NCBI GenBank assembly: GCA_002354205.1
Contig: DELD01000027.1
Span: forward strand, 53,975 to 114,070
Origin: Micavibrio sp. UBA2705
Lineage (GTDB): Bacteria; Pseudomonadota; Alphaproteobacteria; Micavibrionales; Micavibrionaceae
DNA length: 60,096 nt
Direction: 5' to 3'
The notes under the pieces were generated by a model. The model saw only the letters and a list, made by a program, of their open reading frames with translations, searched no databases and was not told where the DNA came from. Numbering within the stretch: position 1 is the stretch's first letter; each line of letters begins with the position of its first letter. The translations under genes were made by a program, and so were the position numbers. Positions 16,775-26,343 of this stretch are shown here, in pieces.

Positions 16775-17794
16775 TTAATTGACTTTTTTATCAACCAGTT
16801 TACCTGCGGTGATCCACGGCATCATCTCGCGCAGTTCCTTACCAACGCTTTCAATCGGATGCTCGGCTTCATCTTCACGGGTTTTCTTGAAAATATTTTG
16901 ACCGCCCTTGCACTCATCCATCCATTTTTTAGTGAATTTACCTTGCTGAATATCTTCAAGGACGCGTTTCATTTCAGCTTTCGTTTCAGATGTGATAATA
17001 CGCGGCCCAGTTTCATAGTCGCCAAACTCAGCCGTATTTGAAATTGAATAACGCATATTCGCCATGCCACCTTCATAAAGCAAATCAACAATTAGCTTTA
17101 ATTCATGCAGACATTCAAAATACGCCATTTCAGGCGCGTAACCAGCTTCGGTTAATGTTTCATATCCCGCCTTAACAAGCGCACATAGCCCGCCGCAAAG
17201 AACGGCCTGTTCACCAAATAAATCGGTTTCACATTCTTCTTTAAAGCTTGTCTCAATAATGCCTGAGCGCCCGCCACCAACAGCAGAGGCATAGGCAAGC
17301 GCTTTTGCCTGTGCCTTGCCTGATGCGTCCTGTTCAACAGCAATAAGACATGGCACGCCGCCGCCTTTTTGATATTCCCCGCGCACTGTATGACCGGGGC
17401 CTTTTGGCGCAATCATAATCACGTCTAAATCAGGGCGGGGCTTAATCAGGTTAAAATGAATATTCAAGCCATGGGCAAAGGCAAGCGTTGCGCCTTGCTT
17501 GAGATTATCTTTCAAATCATCATTATATAAATCCTGCTGTAATTCATCAGGGACAGCGATCATCATAATATCTGCCCATTTCGCAATTTCATCAGGGGTC
17601 ATGACAGTAAAACCTGCGCCCTCAGCCTTTTGCTTACTCGCGCTGCCTGCGCGCAGGCCGATGCGGACATCTTCAAGGCCGCTATCGCGCATATTTGCCG
17701 CATGGGCGTGGCCTTGCGATCCATAGCCAATAACGGCGACATTTAAGCCTTTAAGTTCGTTTAAATCACAATCGCGGTCATAATAAATTTTCAT
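16775..17794 (-). CDS. ilvC: Ketol-acid reductoisomerase
   Basis: IlvC converts acetolactate or acetohydroxybutyrate to the dihydroxy acids of valine and isoleucine synthesis with NADPH and magnesium. The 339 residues match the short class I enzyme. The Rossmann motif VAVIGYGSQGHAHAANMRDSG is at the N-terminus (about residues 19-39), followed by IAPKGPGHTVR, then the metal-binding ETDLFGEQAVLCGG and the C-terminal knotted domain with ECLHELKLIVDLLYEGG and YSISNTAEFGDY. It is a single gene; no ilvBN lies beside it. The leader before the ATG is about 55 bases if the TATAAT at 17857-17862 is the -10 element; I did not see an attenuator-like peptide in it. Confidence 0.97.
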   Translation of the reverse strand: MKIYYDRDCDLNELKGLNVAVIGYGSQGHAHAANMRDSGLEDVRIGLRAGSASKQKAEGAGFTVMTPDEIAKWADIMMIAVPDELQQDLYNDDLKDNLKQGATLAFAHGLNIHFNLIKPRPDLDVIMIAPKGPGHTVRGEYQKGGGVPCLIAVEQDASGKAQAKALAYASAVGGGRSGIIETSFKEECETDLFGEQAVLCGGLCALVKAGYETLTEAGYAPEMAYFECLHELKLIVDLLYEGGMANMRYSISNTAEFGDYETGPRIITSETKAEMKRVLEDIQQGKFTKKWMDECKGGQNIFKKTREDEAEHPIESVGKELREMMPWITAGKLVDKKVN

Positions 17795-17856
17795 GGTTTG
17801 AATCCTTAAAAGAAATGAATGTTGAGATACGCCGTTGCAGCCATCTGGGCGCGATG

Positions 17857-17862
17857 ATTATA
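17857..17862 (-). promoter_or_regulatory. Candidate -10 element for ilvC
   Basis: A perfect TATAAT lies on the minus strand about 60 bases before the ilvC ATG. The -35 region is weak (TTGCTG with a 15-base spacer is the nearest match), so confidence is low. Confidence 0.3.
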
Positions 17863-17923
17863 GCGCGATATGCGTATCAGCAACAGGGGGCATCGCAACT
17901 TTTTATTTCGAATTTTTCGCGCA

Positions 17924-17950
17924 TAAAAAAAGCCGCTTATAATAGCGGCT
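17924..17950 (-). terminator. Rho-independent terminator after the TPR gene
   Basis: AGCCGCT (17931-17937) pairs with AGCGGCT (17944-17950) across a six-base loop. On the minus strand it is followed by a run of seven T residues, 20 bases after the stop of the minus-strand gene at 17970. It is a standard intrinsic terminator. Confidence 0.85.
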
Positions 17951-17969
17951 TTTCTGGTGTTATTTTGGC

Positions 17970-18656
17970 TTAATCATTTAAATGACCTGACCTCGCTTTA
18001 TCGTTATCTTTCTCAGCCTTAGCGACGGCCACGATATGCTTTAACCGCGCTTCTTCTAAGCGCCCCGTATCCGCGGCTTTGTAAGCGGCATTTTCACTGC
18101 GCGGCTTTAGGCTCAGTACATGGCTAAATGCAGCCTCGGCTTCAGCATATTTTGAACGCTCAAACAGAAAATCTGCCCAAAAGAAATTAGCATCAATGCC
18201 GTCAGGACTAATTTTCAAGGCTTTTTTAATATGGCGTTCGGCCTTGTCATTATCGCCAAAAGCAATAGGCCAGCCAGGCACGCCATAATATAGCGCCCCT
18301 AATATCGCATGCGCCTGTCCATCCATGGCCTTTTCATCTTGCTTGATCGCTTCTTCAAAAAGCTTCTTCGCTGATTTCACTTTCGGCAAAGCAGACAGGC
18401 CGCCAATTAATGATGCATGGGTTGAACGCACGGTTGCTAGCACGATCTTTGTGTCTACATCTTGCGGCGCTTTGGCGAGCATGGCTTCGAGCTGCGTTTC
18501 AAGCACGGCGAGCTCTGCTTTTTTTTGATCCTCACTTAATTTATTATACTTCACATCCGCCCATTTTTTATAAGCATCTAAAGCATCGGCCTGAGCCAGA
18601 GACGGTACGCCCGCCACGACCAAGACCATCATACATATGCGCAATAGCTTTATCAT
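17970..18656 (-). CDS. Secreted TPR-repeat protein
   Basis: A signal peptide ends near SLAQADA, so the protein is periplasmic. The mature part is helical and contains tetratricopeptide repeats, best seen in KAERHIKKALKISPDGIDAN and KYAEAEAAFSHVLSLKPRSE. The segment GALYYGVPGWPIAFGDNDKA resembles a conserved stretch in TatT-like periplasmic TPR proteins, but I would not assign that role. It lies 48 bases after the DUF3108 gene on the same strand, so the two form an operon. It is closed by the terminator at 17924. Confidence 0.8.
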   Translation of the reverse strand: MIKLLRICMMVLVVAGVPSLAQADALDAYKKWADVKYNKLSEDQKKAELAVLETQLEAMLAKAPQDVDTKIVLATVRSTHASLIGGLSALPKVKSAKKLFEEAIKQDEKAMDGQAHAILGALYYGVPGWPIAFGDNDKAERHIKKALKISPDGIDANFFWADFLFERSKYAEAEAAFSHVLSLKPRSENAAYKAADTGRLEEARLKHIVAVAKAEKDNDKARSGHLND

Positions 18657-18704
18657 CAGATAAGCCTCCTTAAAAATTATATTTTATGAAATTTATACTA
18701 CCAG

Positions 18705-19514
18705 TTACTCGCTGCTGACTAAATGCATCATCAAAGTGCCATAAGCTGTTTTGACTTTGACTTTAACAGGGACAAAGAAGTTCGAATCCTTTAATTTGCC
18801 CATCCAAATTGTTGGTAATGCGCCAGAATCGCGCCCTTGTTCTTGTATTGACATCCAGCCGCGCGGCTTTTTGTGCCACTTACCGCCTTTTGGTTCGACA
18901 ATAATTTCACATTTTTTTGCCGCCCCGCCATAGATGTTATAACGCGAGCTTTTCAAAATTGTTTCTGATACTGGCGCAAATTTTAATGCAAAACGGCGCT
19001 TGCCATCAAAAATATCTTCAGAGCTACTACAGCTCTCACCGCGCCCTAAATTATGCATGACCTTTAATGTTGCACTGAGAATATCTGTAGTGTCTTTAAT
19101 AAGATCAGCGCTGAGTTCTTTTTTCGGCTGCTGCTTGCCTGCTTCGACTTCAAGGAAATCTGTTAAATTGCCTTTACCGTCATAATCATATTCTTTTTCA
19201 TCATCTTCGCCGCGCCAAACAGCAACGGATTTATGAATATTGGGGTAGAATTTTTCACCCTTATATTGTCCGGTTGTTTCAAATGTGCCACTCCACGGAG
19301 CGAGCTTCCCAAGAAAGCCATGGGTTTTTGCGCTGACAAGGGCGCTATACGCGTCATCGGAGAGTTTAAAATCAAGGTCTGCCATCACAACATTCATACC
19401 GCCCGTATAGACCGCATAAGTGAGTTTTTTACCTTCGGATGCTTTTGCTGAAAGTGGCGTTAAACTAAGTGCCAGAAAGGCTGTCAGATACGCAACGCCA
19501 TTAAATATTTTCAT
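18705..19514 (-). CDS. DUF3108-like secreted protein
   Basis: A signal peptide ends around LSAKASEG. The mature 245 residues look like an all-beta protein. KLTYAVYTGGMNVVMADLDF, KTHGFLGKLAPWSGTFETTG and the late RDSGALPTIWMGKL fit the DUF3108 pattern found in many proteobacteria. The family is periplasmic or outer-membrane associated and has no settled function. It is the first gene of a pair with the TPR protein. One cysteine pair (CSSS and KKCEI) could form a disulfide. Confidence 0.72.
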   Translation of the reverse strand: MKIFNGVAYLTAFLALSLTPLSAKASEGKKLTYAVYTGGMNVVMADLDFKLSDDAYSALVSAKTHGFLGKLAPWSGTFETTGQYKGEKFYPNIHKSVAVWRGEDDEKEYDYDGKGNLTDFLEVEAGKQQPKKELSADLIKDTTDILSATLKVMHNLGRGESCSSSEDIFDGKRRFALKFAPVSETILKSSRYNIYGGAAKKCEIIVEPKGGKWHKKPRGWMSIQEQGRDSGALPTIWMGKLKDSNFFVPVKVKVKTAYGTLMMHLVSSE

Positions 19515-19662
19515 TATTCCACTCCTTTGATGTAGCTTGGATTAAGCTCGCGTTGCTTTTTATAATAAGTGCAAATCCTTCACAACTTATTAACGCCGCA
19601 CCCCTTTATTTTACCGCATTTTGGAGAAATAAGAAAATTTATTTATACTCTTTACTTATACC

Positions 19663-20631
19663 CTATTTATATTGACCGCATAATTCGACCAATTCACCGC
19701 CGAGCCCTTCTTTAAAACTTTTAACGCCTTTGGCTGATAAATCATTCACACCACCAAGGTCTAAATCTTCTACGCCACGCGCCTTGAGCATGTCCATCGC
19801 TTGCCATAGAAGGAAATGGTGGGCATTACATTTGCGTCCTAAATCTGGGCTCGTCCAGCCAATTTGATAGGTTGCCGCCTTGCCATGAATGAAAATGAGA
19901 ACCGCGGCAATATCGCGTCCATCTTTACGCGCGCGCAGCAGGAGCATATCATCAAGGGGCGCGAAATGCTGCGCGAGGGCGATAAGCGTCTTTGGCGCTG
20001 CGCCGTGATATTTACGGCTTTGCTTATCCTGCTCATAACGTTTTAACAGCCACGGCAAATGTTTTAATGGCGCATCACTTTCAAGCTGCAGGGCAAAGCC
20101 TTCTGCTTTTTTGAGTGCGCTGCGCCAGTTTTTGCGTAAAGCAGTGCGTAGCTCTTCTGAAGATTGTCTCAGATCAATCCATATCGTTTGATAAGCCGGA
20201 TATGGCTGCTTACGTGCAAAGGGCAGTATTTCAAGCGTTGTTTCTGGCAGAATGCGTCGCTTGCGCCCTAGGCGCGGTTTAAATTCACGGTTAAAAGTAT
20301 GAAAAAACGCCTGCCAATCATCACGCGCACCAAAGCCAGTAAACCACAAAGGGCCACGGTCAAGCATCACGGCATGAAAGGCTTTATTAAACAACGCGAC
20401 CTCCATAATTTGCACAAGCCCCGCTTCCGCGCCATTAATTTTAATCAGCCCCCAGCGTGCGCTATGCTGATTTATCGGGCAGAGCGCAAGCGCATAAGCA
20501 TAGCATTGCAGCATGTTTGAACGCCTTAACGTGTTAAAGCGCTTTTCCCATTCATCTGGGCTTAAACTATTCCATTCTATGCTGCACATCTTGTCCATCA
20601 GCAGATCATAAAAGCCTTGATGTGCTTTCAC
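19663..20631 (-). CDS. FemAB/GNAT-like acyltransferase (lipid II or peptide N-acyltransferase type)
   Basis: The protein has the FemAB/GNAT layout: an N-terminal half with SNMLQCYAYALALC, DRGPLWF and a phosphate- or substrate-binding WIDLRQSSEELRTALRKNWR, and a C-terminal acetyltransferase core with AAVLIFIHGKAATYQIGWTS, RKCNAHHFLLWQAMDMLKARG and DLDLGGVNDLSAKGVKSFKEGLGG. The last element is typical of FemAB-related enzymes that use aminoacyl-tRNA or acyl-CoA donors. The start is uncertain: GTG at 20631, or ATG at 20589 giving 308 residues. It stands alone, divergent from dapD. No substrate can be assigned. Confidence 0.75.
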   Translation of the reverse strand: MKAHQGFYDLLMDKMCSIEWNSLSPDEWEKRFNTLRRSNMLQCYAYALALCPINQHSARWGLIKINGAEAGLVQIMEVALFNKAFHAVMLDRGPLWFTGFGARDDWQAFFHTFNREFKPRLGRKRRILPETTLEILPFARKQPYPAYQTIWIDLRQSSEELRTALRKNWRSALKKAEGFALQLESDAPLKHLPWLLKRYEQDKQSRKYHGAAPKTLIALAQHFAPLDDMLLLRARKDGRDIAAVLIFIHGKAATYQIGWTSPDLGRKCNAHHFLLWQAMDMLKARGVEDLDLGGVNDLSAKGVKSFKEGLGGELVELCGQYK

Positions 20632-20750
20632 AAGCCCTGATCAGCGCCGGCGCTTATATTCGCGTAAGGTTTTTTGTTATTTAATAGACAGCTGCTTTGA
20701 TTTTTGAGATTATCAAAAAAATTTATACGAAAGAAAGAGAACGTCACATC

Positions 20751-21626
20751 ATGGATAAGCTAGAAAGCACAGTAAACCTTGCCTTTGATAATTTGGAATA
20801 TTCCATCGATAAAGCCTTTGATGAGCGCGATAATATCAGCGCCGCTACGCAAGGCGAAATTCGCCATGAAGTTAGCCAAGCTTTAAACATGCTTGACCGC
20901 GGTGAAGTGCGCATCGCCAAGAAAAATGACAAAGGCGAATGGCATGTTAATCAGTGGCTTAAAAAAGCCGTTCTGCTATCTTTCCGCCTTAACCCCATGA
21001 TGCTGATTAAAGGCGGCCCAGGTGATGCGTCTTCCTGGTGGGATAAAGTCCCCTCAAAATTTGAAAACTGGGATGAGGACGACTTCGCCAAAGCAGGTTT
21101 TCGCGCTGTGCCGAACTGCGTTGTGCGGCATTCGGCCTATATCGCGCCAGATGTTGTACTGATGCCATCTTTCGTAAATCTCGGCGCATATATTGATAGC
21201 GGCACGATGATTGATACATGGGCAACCGTAGGCAGCTGCGCACAAATTGGTAAGAACGTCCATATTTCAGGCGGCGCAGGGATTGGCGGTGTGTTAGAGC
21301 CTTTGCAGGCAGGGCCAGTAATTATTGAAGATAACTGTTTCATTGGCGCGCGCAGCGAAGTCGCAGAAGGCGTGATCGTCGAAGAAGGCGCCGTGCTTTC
21401 TATGGGCGTCTATTTGGGCGCATCGACCAAAATTATTGACCGTGAAACCGGCGAAGTCTTTATCGGGCGCGTGCCTGCCTATTCCGTTGTTGTCCCAGGG
21501 ACGCTACCAGGTAAACCATTACCCGATGGCAGCGCAGGGCCGCATTTATATTGCGCGGTTATCGTCAAGCGCGTTGACGCACAAACACGCAGCAAAACAT
21601 CGATTAACGAACTACTACGCAGTTAA
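20751..21626 (+). CDS. dapD: Tetrahydrodipicolinate N-succinyltransferase
   Basis: DapD succinylates tetrahydrodipicolinate in the lysine and meso-diaminopimelate pathway, feeding peptidoglycan synthesis. The 291-residue protein has an N-terminal helical domain followed by left-handed beta-helix hexapeptide repeats (VVLMPSFVNLGAYI, GTMIDTWATVGSCAQIG, VHISGGAGIGGVLEP). The segment GARSEVAEGVIVEEGAVLSM follows, with RVPAYSVVVPGTLPG near the C-terminus. ATG at 20751 is used because AAAGAGA precedes it; an in-frame TTG further upstream is unlikely. It is a single gene here. Confidence 0.97.
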   Translation: MDKLESTVNLAFDNLEYSIDKAFDERDNISAATQGEIRHEVSQALNMLDRGEVRIAKKNDKGEWHVNQWLKKAVLLSFRLNPMMLIKGGPGDASSWWDKVPSKFENWDEDDFAKAGFRAVPNCVVRHSAYIAPDVVLMPSFVNLGAYIDSGTMIDTWATVGSCAQIGKNVHISGGAGIGGVLEPLQAGPVIIEDNCFIGARSEVAEGVIVEEGAVLSMGVYLGASTKIIDRETGEVFIGRVPAYSVVVPGTLPGKPLPDGSAGPHLYCAVIVKRVDAQTRSKTSINELLRS

Positions 21627-21709
21627 AAAGCGTAGAACTTTACAATAGCAAAAAAATAGCGTATCATCCTTTTCCATAATACGCAAAATTAGGAACAAGC
21701 GGGGATACG

Positions 21710-23380
21710 ATGTCACATAAATTAAAAGCCATAGCAGGTATTGCTTTTGCCAGTTATCTATCAGGATGTAGCAGCCTACAAATCCACGCCGACGCCCCCG
21801 CGCAAGCGGCAGACACTAGCGTTCTTACGCCGCCGACAATTCTTTATTTAAGTACATTAAGCGAAAAACGCAGCGCCCCGCGCCTCGGAGAGATGGTTGC
21901 GCCGATCATTGATGGGCGTTCATATATAGTCAGCCCGCCAGTTGAAGGGCTCAGCCAGAGCGAATTTGAACATCTCGCTAAGTGGTATTTAACCGTTGGC
22001 AAGGCGGCGAATGCAGCTTATAAGAACCATATTGGCCGCCCTCAACCGCAAAAGCTTATGCAAGGTCACCTTCCGGCAGATATTATATCAACCTTTGATG
22101 CCGATAAAGAATATAGCGAAGAAGAAATATCCAAGGTAATCTTTAAAGTCACAAATGACATGCTACAACAGCTTGACCCCCATAGTGCATTCTTCCCACC
22201 AATATCCAGTAAAAATTTCATAGACAGCTATCAAGGCCAGTTTACTGGTTTGGGCGTTTATTTTGACGCCGTGGAAAAGGGCATCATAATCAAAAATGTC
22301 ATGACAGGCAGCCCCGCGCAGAAAGCAGGGCTAGAAGCTGGCGATATCATAAGCGCTGGCAACGGAATCAGTTTTGTAGGCTCTACCCGCGAAGCCTTTT
22401 CAGACTATATTAACGCCCATCAAGACATGCGCCTATCCGTCATTCGTGATGGCGCGGTTTTAGCGCAAGATATTTCCGTCAGTAAGGGTGTCGTTAAAAC
22501 ACAATCCGTAAGCGCACGCATTTTGAATGACGAAATCGCGCATATCCATATTTCAAGTTTCACACAAGATACTCAACAAGAATTTTTCTCGCAAATGGAG
22601 GCGATAAAAGCACAATTTAGCGATAAAATCACAGGACTGATTATTGATCTACGCGGCAATGGCGGCGGATCTGTACAGGCCATGGCCGATATTGCAGATT
22701 ACCTGACCGCAGAAACAGATTTGTTAACCATGCCAACAGCATATCCTGCAGGCATGAGAATGATGGGTATGATTGGTGAGACCGACAATCAAATCACGGA
22801 TTTACCGATCAGCGTCATAATTGATCACCAGAGCGCATCATCATCGGAGTTACTTGCCGGCATTTTACAAGATTATAAACGCGCAACCATTTTGGGCAAC
22901 AGCCATAGCTACGGTAAAGCAACGACGCAGCAGCTTTTTTCGTTCACGCTACCCGATGGGACTGCGGCGAGCGCAAAAATCACAAATGGCGTTGCTTTGC
23001 TACCAAAAACGGGGAGCTATCAGGGTACAGGCATATATCCTGATATATTAACGCCCATGAGCCAGCGCTATAGGGATCATATGGCGAAGAATGAAGGCCA
23101 TAATTTTGAAGCGGATAAAGAAAACGCCTTGAGCATAAGCGCCGCAGACGGGGTATATAGACAATCATATTATAAATGTGAAATCACGAGCGCACGCGTT
23201 TTATTGGATGTATTTAACATGCAAAGCCAAAGCAAAATAAGTGATTTTGATGCCAGCAATGATAGCGCATCATTATGTGCGATTGACCATCTAACTGGTA
23301 AACAGGCATATTCGCAAACGCGCGCCTTAGCTGTGGAACAAAAACCCGCACCAAATTTAGCACCTGTGCCCCTGAGCTAA
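21710..23380 (+). CDS. Lipoprotein S41 (CtpA/Prc-like) protease with PDZ domain
   Basis: This is a C-terminal-processing type serine protease. A signal sequence with lipobox YLSGC (Cys20) predicts attachment to a membrane facing the periplasm. The middle part has a PDZ domain (GLGVYFDAVEKGIIIKNV, PAQKAGLEAGDIISAGNG). The S41 core follows with ITGLIIDLRGNGGGSVQAMAD, the nucleophile in SASSSE (about Ser377) and the base lysine in SYGKATT (about Lys403). The last 120 residues are an extra C-terminal region with two cysteines. AGCGGGGA precedes the ATG. Likely roles are trimming of envelope proteins or peptidoglycan hydrolases, by analogy. Confidence 0.92.
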   Translation: MSHKLKAIAGIAFASYLSGCSSLQIHADAPAQAADTSVLTPPTILYLSTLSEKRSAPRLGEMVAPIIDGRSYIVSPPVEGLSQSEFEHLAKWYLTVGKAANAAYKNHIGRPQPQKLMQGHLPADIISTFDADKEYSEEEISKVIFKVTNDMLQQLDPHSAFFPPISSKNFIDSYQGQFTGLGVYFDAVEKGIIIKNVMTGSPAQKAGLEAGDIISAGNGISFVGSTREAFSDYINAHQDMRLSVIRDGAVLAQDISVSKGVVKTQSVSARILNDEIAHIHISSFTQDTQQEFFSQMEAIKAQFSDKITGLIIDLRGNGGGSVQAMADIADYLTAETDLLTMPTAYPAGMRMMGMIGETDNQITDLPISVIIDHQSASSSELLAGILQDYKRATILGNSHSYGKATTQQLFSFTLPDGTAASAKITNGVALLPKTGSYQGTGIYPDILTPMSQRYRDHMAKNEGHNFEADKENALSISAADGVYRQSYYKCEITSARVLLDVFNMQSQSKISDFDASNDSASLCAIDHLTGKQAYSQTRALAVEQKPAPNLAPVPLS

Positions 23381-23389
23381 ATACGCTGA

Positions 23390-24178
23390 CTACTTATTGG
23401 ATGTTTTTTTGTTATCGCGCTCGGCGCTGCGTTTATAGGCGCGGCGCTTATCTATCCCCTCGCCCCATTTGAACCATGCGCGAAAGAGCGGGTAAAACGC
23501 CTTTTGCAGCCCTTTAATTTGCAGCGTTTTATCAAAACGCGCATCGCCAATTGTGGTTTCTTGACTTTGGTCAACATAAATCGGCGAGGGGTGAAGCGCT
23601 AAGACATCTAGCCCCGTATCCCAGACGCGGCCATGAATAGTATCAATCGGGAAACAGCTTTTCTGCGTCTGCGCCACCAAAACCTCCGCCGCACGCGCCG
23701 TGAGCATATAGCCATATGCCCCGCCCGGCACCGTTGGGATACGCACAAAATTATGCGCATCATCTAAAGATTCTAAAACGCGGAAACCTTTAGAAAACGG
23801 CTTTTTATTGCCAAGAAAGCGCAGTAAATCCCATTTCTTATCATGGTGCATAATGCGCTCAAGCAGTGCTTTAATATCATCAGCCAAAGTCACATCATCT
23901 TCTAAGACTAATGCGACATCCACTTTACCTTTGAGCATCTTTTCATAAACGCCGCGATGGGAGAGCAAACAACCAATTTCCCCTGCTAATAAATCACGGC
24001 CGAAGTAACGCAAGCGTCGCTTGCGGTCATAATATGGCGCGTTTTTATAATCAAGATCCGCCCCGCGCACGGCAGAAAAAAATTCAAACGGCAGCCCCAG
24101 CGCATCAAGGCGCTGCGTTATTTTCTGCGCGCGCTGCGTACTTGATTTCATATTAATGACGTAAATTTTGGGTAACAT
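23390..24178 (-). CDS. Glycosyltransferase family 25 (LOS/LPS sugar transferase)
   Basis: The N-terminal PKIYVINMKSSTQRAQKI, then AVRGADLD, GEIGCLLSHRGVYEKML and the donor-binding VALVLEDDVTLADDI with an E-D-D motif, are the GT25 pattern. The family adds galactose or similar sugars to lipooligosaccharide on the cytoplasmic face. The basic C-terminal tail (KRRAYKRSAERDNKK) may bind the membrane. It converges with the S41 protease (10 bases between stops) and is divergent from the O-antigen-ligase-like gene. That neighbour suggests a small surface-polysaccharide locus. Confidence 0.88.
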   Translation of the reverse strand: MLPKIYVINMKSSTQRAQKITQRLDALGLPFEFFSAVRGADLDYKNAPYYDRKRRLRYFGRDLLAGEIGCLLSHRGVYEKMLKGKVDVALVLEDDVTLADDIKALLERIMHHDKKWDLLRFLGNKKPFSKGFRVLESLDDAHNFVRIPTVPGGAYGYMLTARAAEVLVAQTQKSCFPIDTIHGRVWDTGLDVLALHPSPIYVDQSQETTIGDARFDKTLQIKGLQKAFYPLFRAWFKWGEGIDKRRAYKRSAERDNKKTSNK

Positions 24179-24329
24179 GTTTGCTGCCTTATATATCGAG
24201 ATCTTTTAATGCCGCGATCGCTCGGTGAAGTCAATATCAATTCGCATAAGTTGAATATTTAGATTGATTTATAACTTTATTCTGATTAGTTTTCCTGCAT
24301 ATAAGAATTTGAACTATATAGTAGCCTTC

Positions 24330-25532
24330 ATGCAAGCAGCAAAACCATTTTTATTAATCCTTTTTGGGGTTCTTTTATCGCTTATTATCATTGAAATGCC
24401 GCGTGCTATGGCGTTCATTCCTGGTTTTATTGCGCTTGCCGTGCTTGCCCTTTACTCTATAAAAGATAAAAACCCTCCCGATATCCCAACGCGCAGCATT
24501 GCCATTATCGGCGCTGTTTTTGCGCTTGCTGGCCTTAGCTATTTTTGGTCTTATGATACAGCGAATACCGTGCAGCGCAGCTTCAAAATAGCGCCCTTGT
24601 TTATTGTTGGCGCACTCTGCGTGACATGGGGGCAGAATTTTAAAACCGCACATATACGCCCTTATTTCACCTTGTTAAGCGCAGCGCTTATCGCAGGCGC
24701 GCTTTTGGTCGTCGCTGAATTGCACTTCTTAAGTCCGCTTTATAAAATAATCCGCGGCCTTGCAGAAAGCTATCATGCACATGATGCCGTATATAACCGC
24801 GGAACAAGCATTATTATTATTAGCAGCTTCTGCACCCTGAGTTACTTGCATAGCGCAAAGAAACCGCTTTATGCCTTATTATTAATGGCCTCCATCTTCA
24901 CATTAATGACCTATACAGACAGCCAATCTGCGCAGCTCGCTTTTGTTGCGGGGCTTATCTTTTTCTTCGCATTCCCTTACCGCTTTAAAGCCGCATGGTA
25001 CGGACTTATCGGCCTAATTACCCTCGGCCTTTGCGGCGCTCCGTTCATCGCGCCTTGGCTGTACAGCCATGCCGATTATATTAACACCCTCCCTTTCCTT
25101 GGCGGCAATATGGGCTATGCAGGCCCCCGCCTTGAAATATGGGATTACGTCAGCCGTTACGCCCTACAAAGCCCTATTCTAGGTTATGGCGTTGATTCAA
25201 CGCGCGTTATTACCGATTTCGATTCCGCTCAAACCTATATTGCAGGCAATACCATTTTGCACCCGCATAATTTCGCATTGCAGATATGGATTGAATTTGG
25301 CGCATTGGGTGCTTTATGCGGCAGCATCCTAATCGGCTGGATTATTTACAGCATAAAAAACGTAGAGAACATCACCGCACAGCGTGCCTGCCTTGCCAGC
25401 CTCATTGCCGCGTTATCCATATTCACAACAGGCTATGGCATGTGGCAAAGCTGGTGGCTCGGCGCAATCTTCTTTACCCTCGCGCATTGTCTGTTTATCT
25501 GTCGCTTGCATAAAGAAACGCCCCAAACATAA
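24330..25532 (+). CDS. O-antigen ligase/polymerase-like membrane protein (Wzy_C family)
   Basis: The protein has about ten to twelve membrane helices. The long periplasmic loop carries GPRLEIWDYVSRYALQSPILGYGVDS, HPHNFALQIWIEFGALGAL, the hallmark of the Wzy_C/WaaL family. WaaL joins O-antigen to lipid A core at the periplasmic face; Wzy polymerises it. Which of the two this is cannot be decided. ATG at 24330 (401 residues) is favoured over an in-frame TTG at 24264 that lacks a ribosome site, though neither is strong. The GT25 gene is divergent 150 bases away. Confidence 0.85.
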   Translation: MQAAKPFLLILFGVLLSLIIIEMPRAMAFIPGFIALAVLALYSIKDKNPPDIPTRSIAIIGAVFALAGLSYFWSYDTANTVQRSFKIAPLFIVGALCVTWGQNFKTAHIRPYFTLLSAALIAGALLVVAELHFLSPLYKIIRGLAESYHAHDAVYNRGTSIIIISSFCTLSYLHSAKKPLYALLLMASIFTLMTYTDSQSAQLAFVAGLIFFFAFPYRFKAAWYGLIGLITLGLCGAPFIAPWLYSHADYINTLPFLGGNMGYAGPRLEIWDYVSRYALQSPILGYGVDSTRVITDFDSAQTYIAGNTILHPHNFALQIWIEFGALGALCGSILIGWIIYSIKNVENITAQRACLASLIAALSIFTTGYGMWQSWWLGAIFFTLAHCLFICRLHKETPQT

Positions 25533-25544
25533 GCTCAGGGCGTT
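25517..25544. terminator. Possible hairpin between convergent waaL-like gene and cmk
   Basis: AACGCCC (25517-25523) pairs with GGGCGTT (25538-25544). It overlaps the end of the plus-strand gene and lies between convergent stops. There is no proper T run, so it is a weak call. Confidence 0.3.
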
Positions 25545-25573
25545 ATGTATTCTTGCTAATTTATTACGCCCAT

Positions 25574-26266
25574 TTAAGGTGCGTTTTTTGCGACTTGTTC
25601 GGCGAGGTGACCACGGATGATGTCGATGGCACGGCTTAATACATCTTTCGGACTTTGGTTTGATGTGTCGATGGTGAAGGCATCACTTGCGGGTTTTAGC
25701 GGCGCGACTATGCGTTCACTATCGCGCAGATCGCGCTCTTTCATATCCGCGAGGATATCATCATAAGTGACGACTTCACCTTTGGCGTTCATCTCTTCAA
25801 AGCGGCGCTGTGCGCGGACTTCTGTGCTGGCGGTGACGTATAGTTTCACGTCAGCCTTTGGGCAGACAACTGTACCGATATCGCGGCCATCTAAAATTGC
25901 ACCGCCTGCCATAACGCCGTTTATTTCTGGCGGGGTTTTGGCATATTCGCGCTGCGCATCAAGTAAAATTTCACGCACTTTCGCATTGGCCGCGACTTTT
26001 GATGTGGCGCGCGCGACGTCTTCAACGCGCAGTTCGGGGCTCGCGAGCATCTGTGCGGTTAAATGGTCGCGCACATATTCGGCGGCTTTGATCGCGGCGG
26101 TTTCATCACTGGCATCAGCGTCCAGCTCGCGCAGTAAATAATGCGCAGTGGCACGATAAATTGCGCCTGTATCTAAATATGCAAAGCCTAAACGCTCTGC
26201 GATTTTGCGGGCGAGGGTTCCCTTACCGCTTGCGGCGGGGCCATCAATTGCGATTACCAAGCTGGC
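25574..26266 (-). CDS. cmk: Cytidylate kinase
   Basis: Cmk phosphorylates CMP and dCMP. The P-loop is AIDGPAASGKGTLARKIAERL, followed by GFAYLDTGAIYRATA, DGRDIGTVVCPKADVKLYVTAS and the lid region ERDLRDSERIVAPLKPASDA. ATG at 26266 gives 230 residues, matching the family start (MASLVIAIDGP), and has AGGAAG upstream. An in-frame ATG at 26341 right after aroA would add 25 non-conserved residues. It is co-transcribed with aroA. In most alphaproteobacteria rpsA and ihfB come next; here they do not. Confidence 0.95.
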   Translation of the reverse strand, partial: ASLVIAIDGPAASGKGTLARKIAERLGFAYLDTGAIYRATAHYLLRELDADASDETAAIKAAEYVRDHLTAQMLASPELRVEDVARATSKVAANAKVREILLDAQREYAKTPPEINGVMAGGAILDGRDIGTVVCPKADVKLYVTASTEVRAQRRFEEMNAKGEVVTYDDILADMKERDLRDSERIVAPLKPASDAFTIDTSNQSPKDVLSRAIDIIRGHLAEQVAKNAP

Positions 26267-26343
26267 CATAGAAAGCTTCCTGTATCGTGTTGAACCAATA
26301 TAATCAGTAGAGCGGAAATAAGGTCTATTTTGGGTGTTCATCT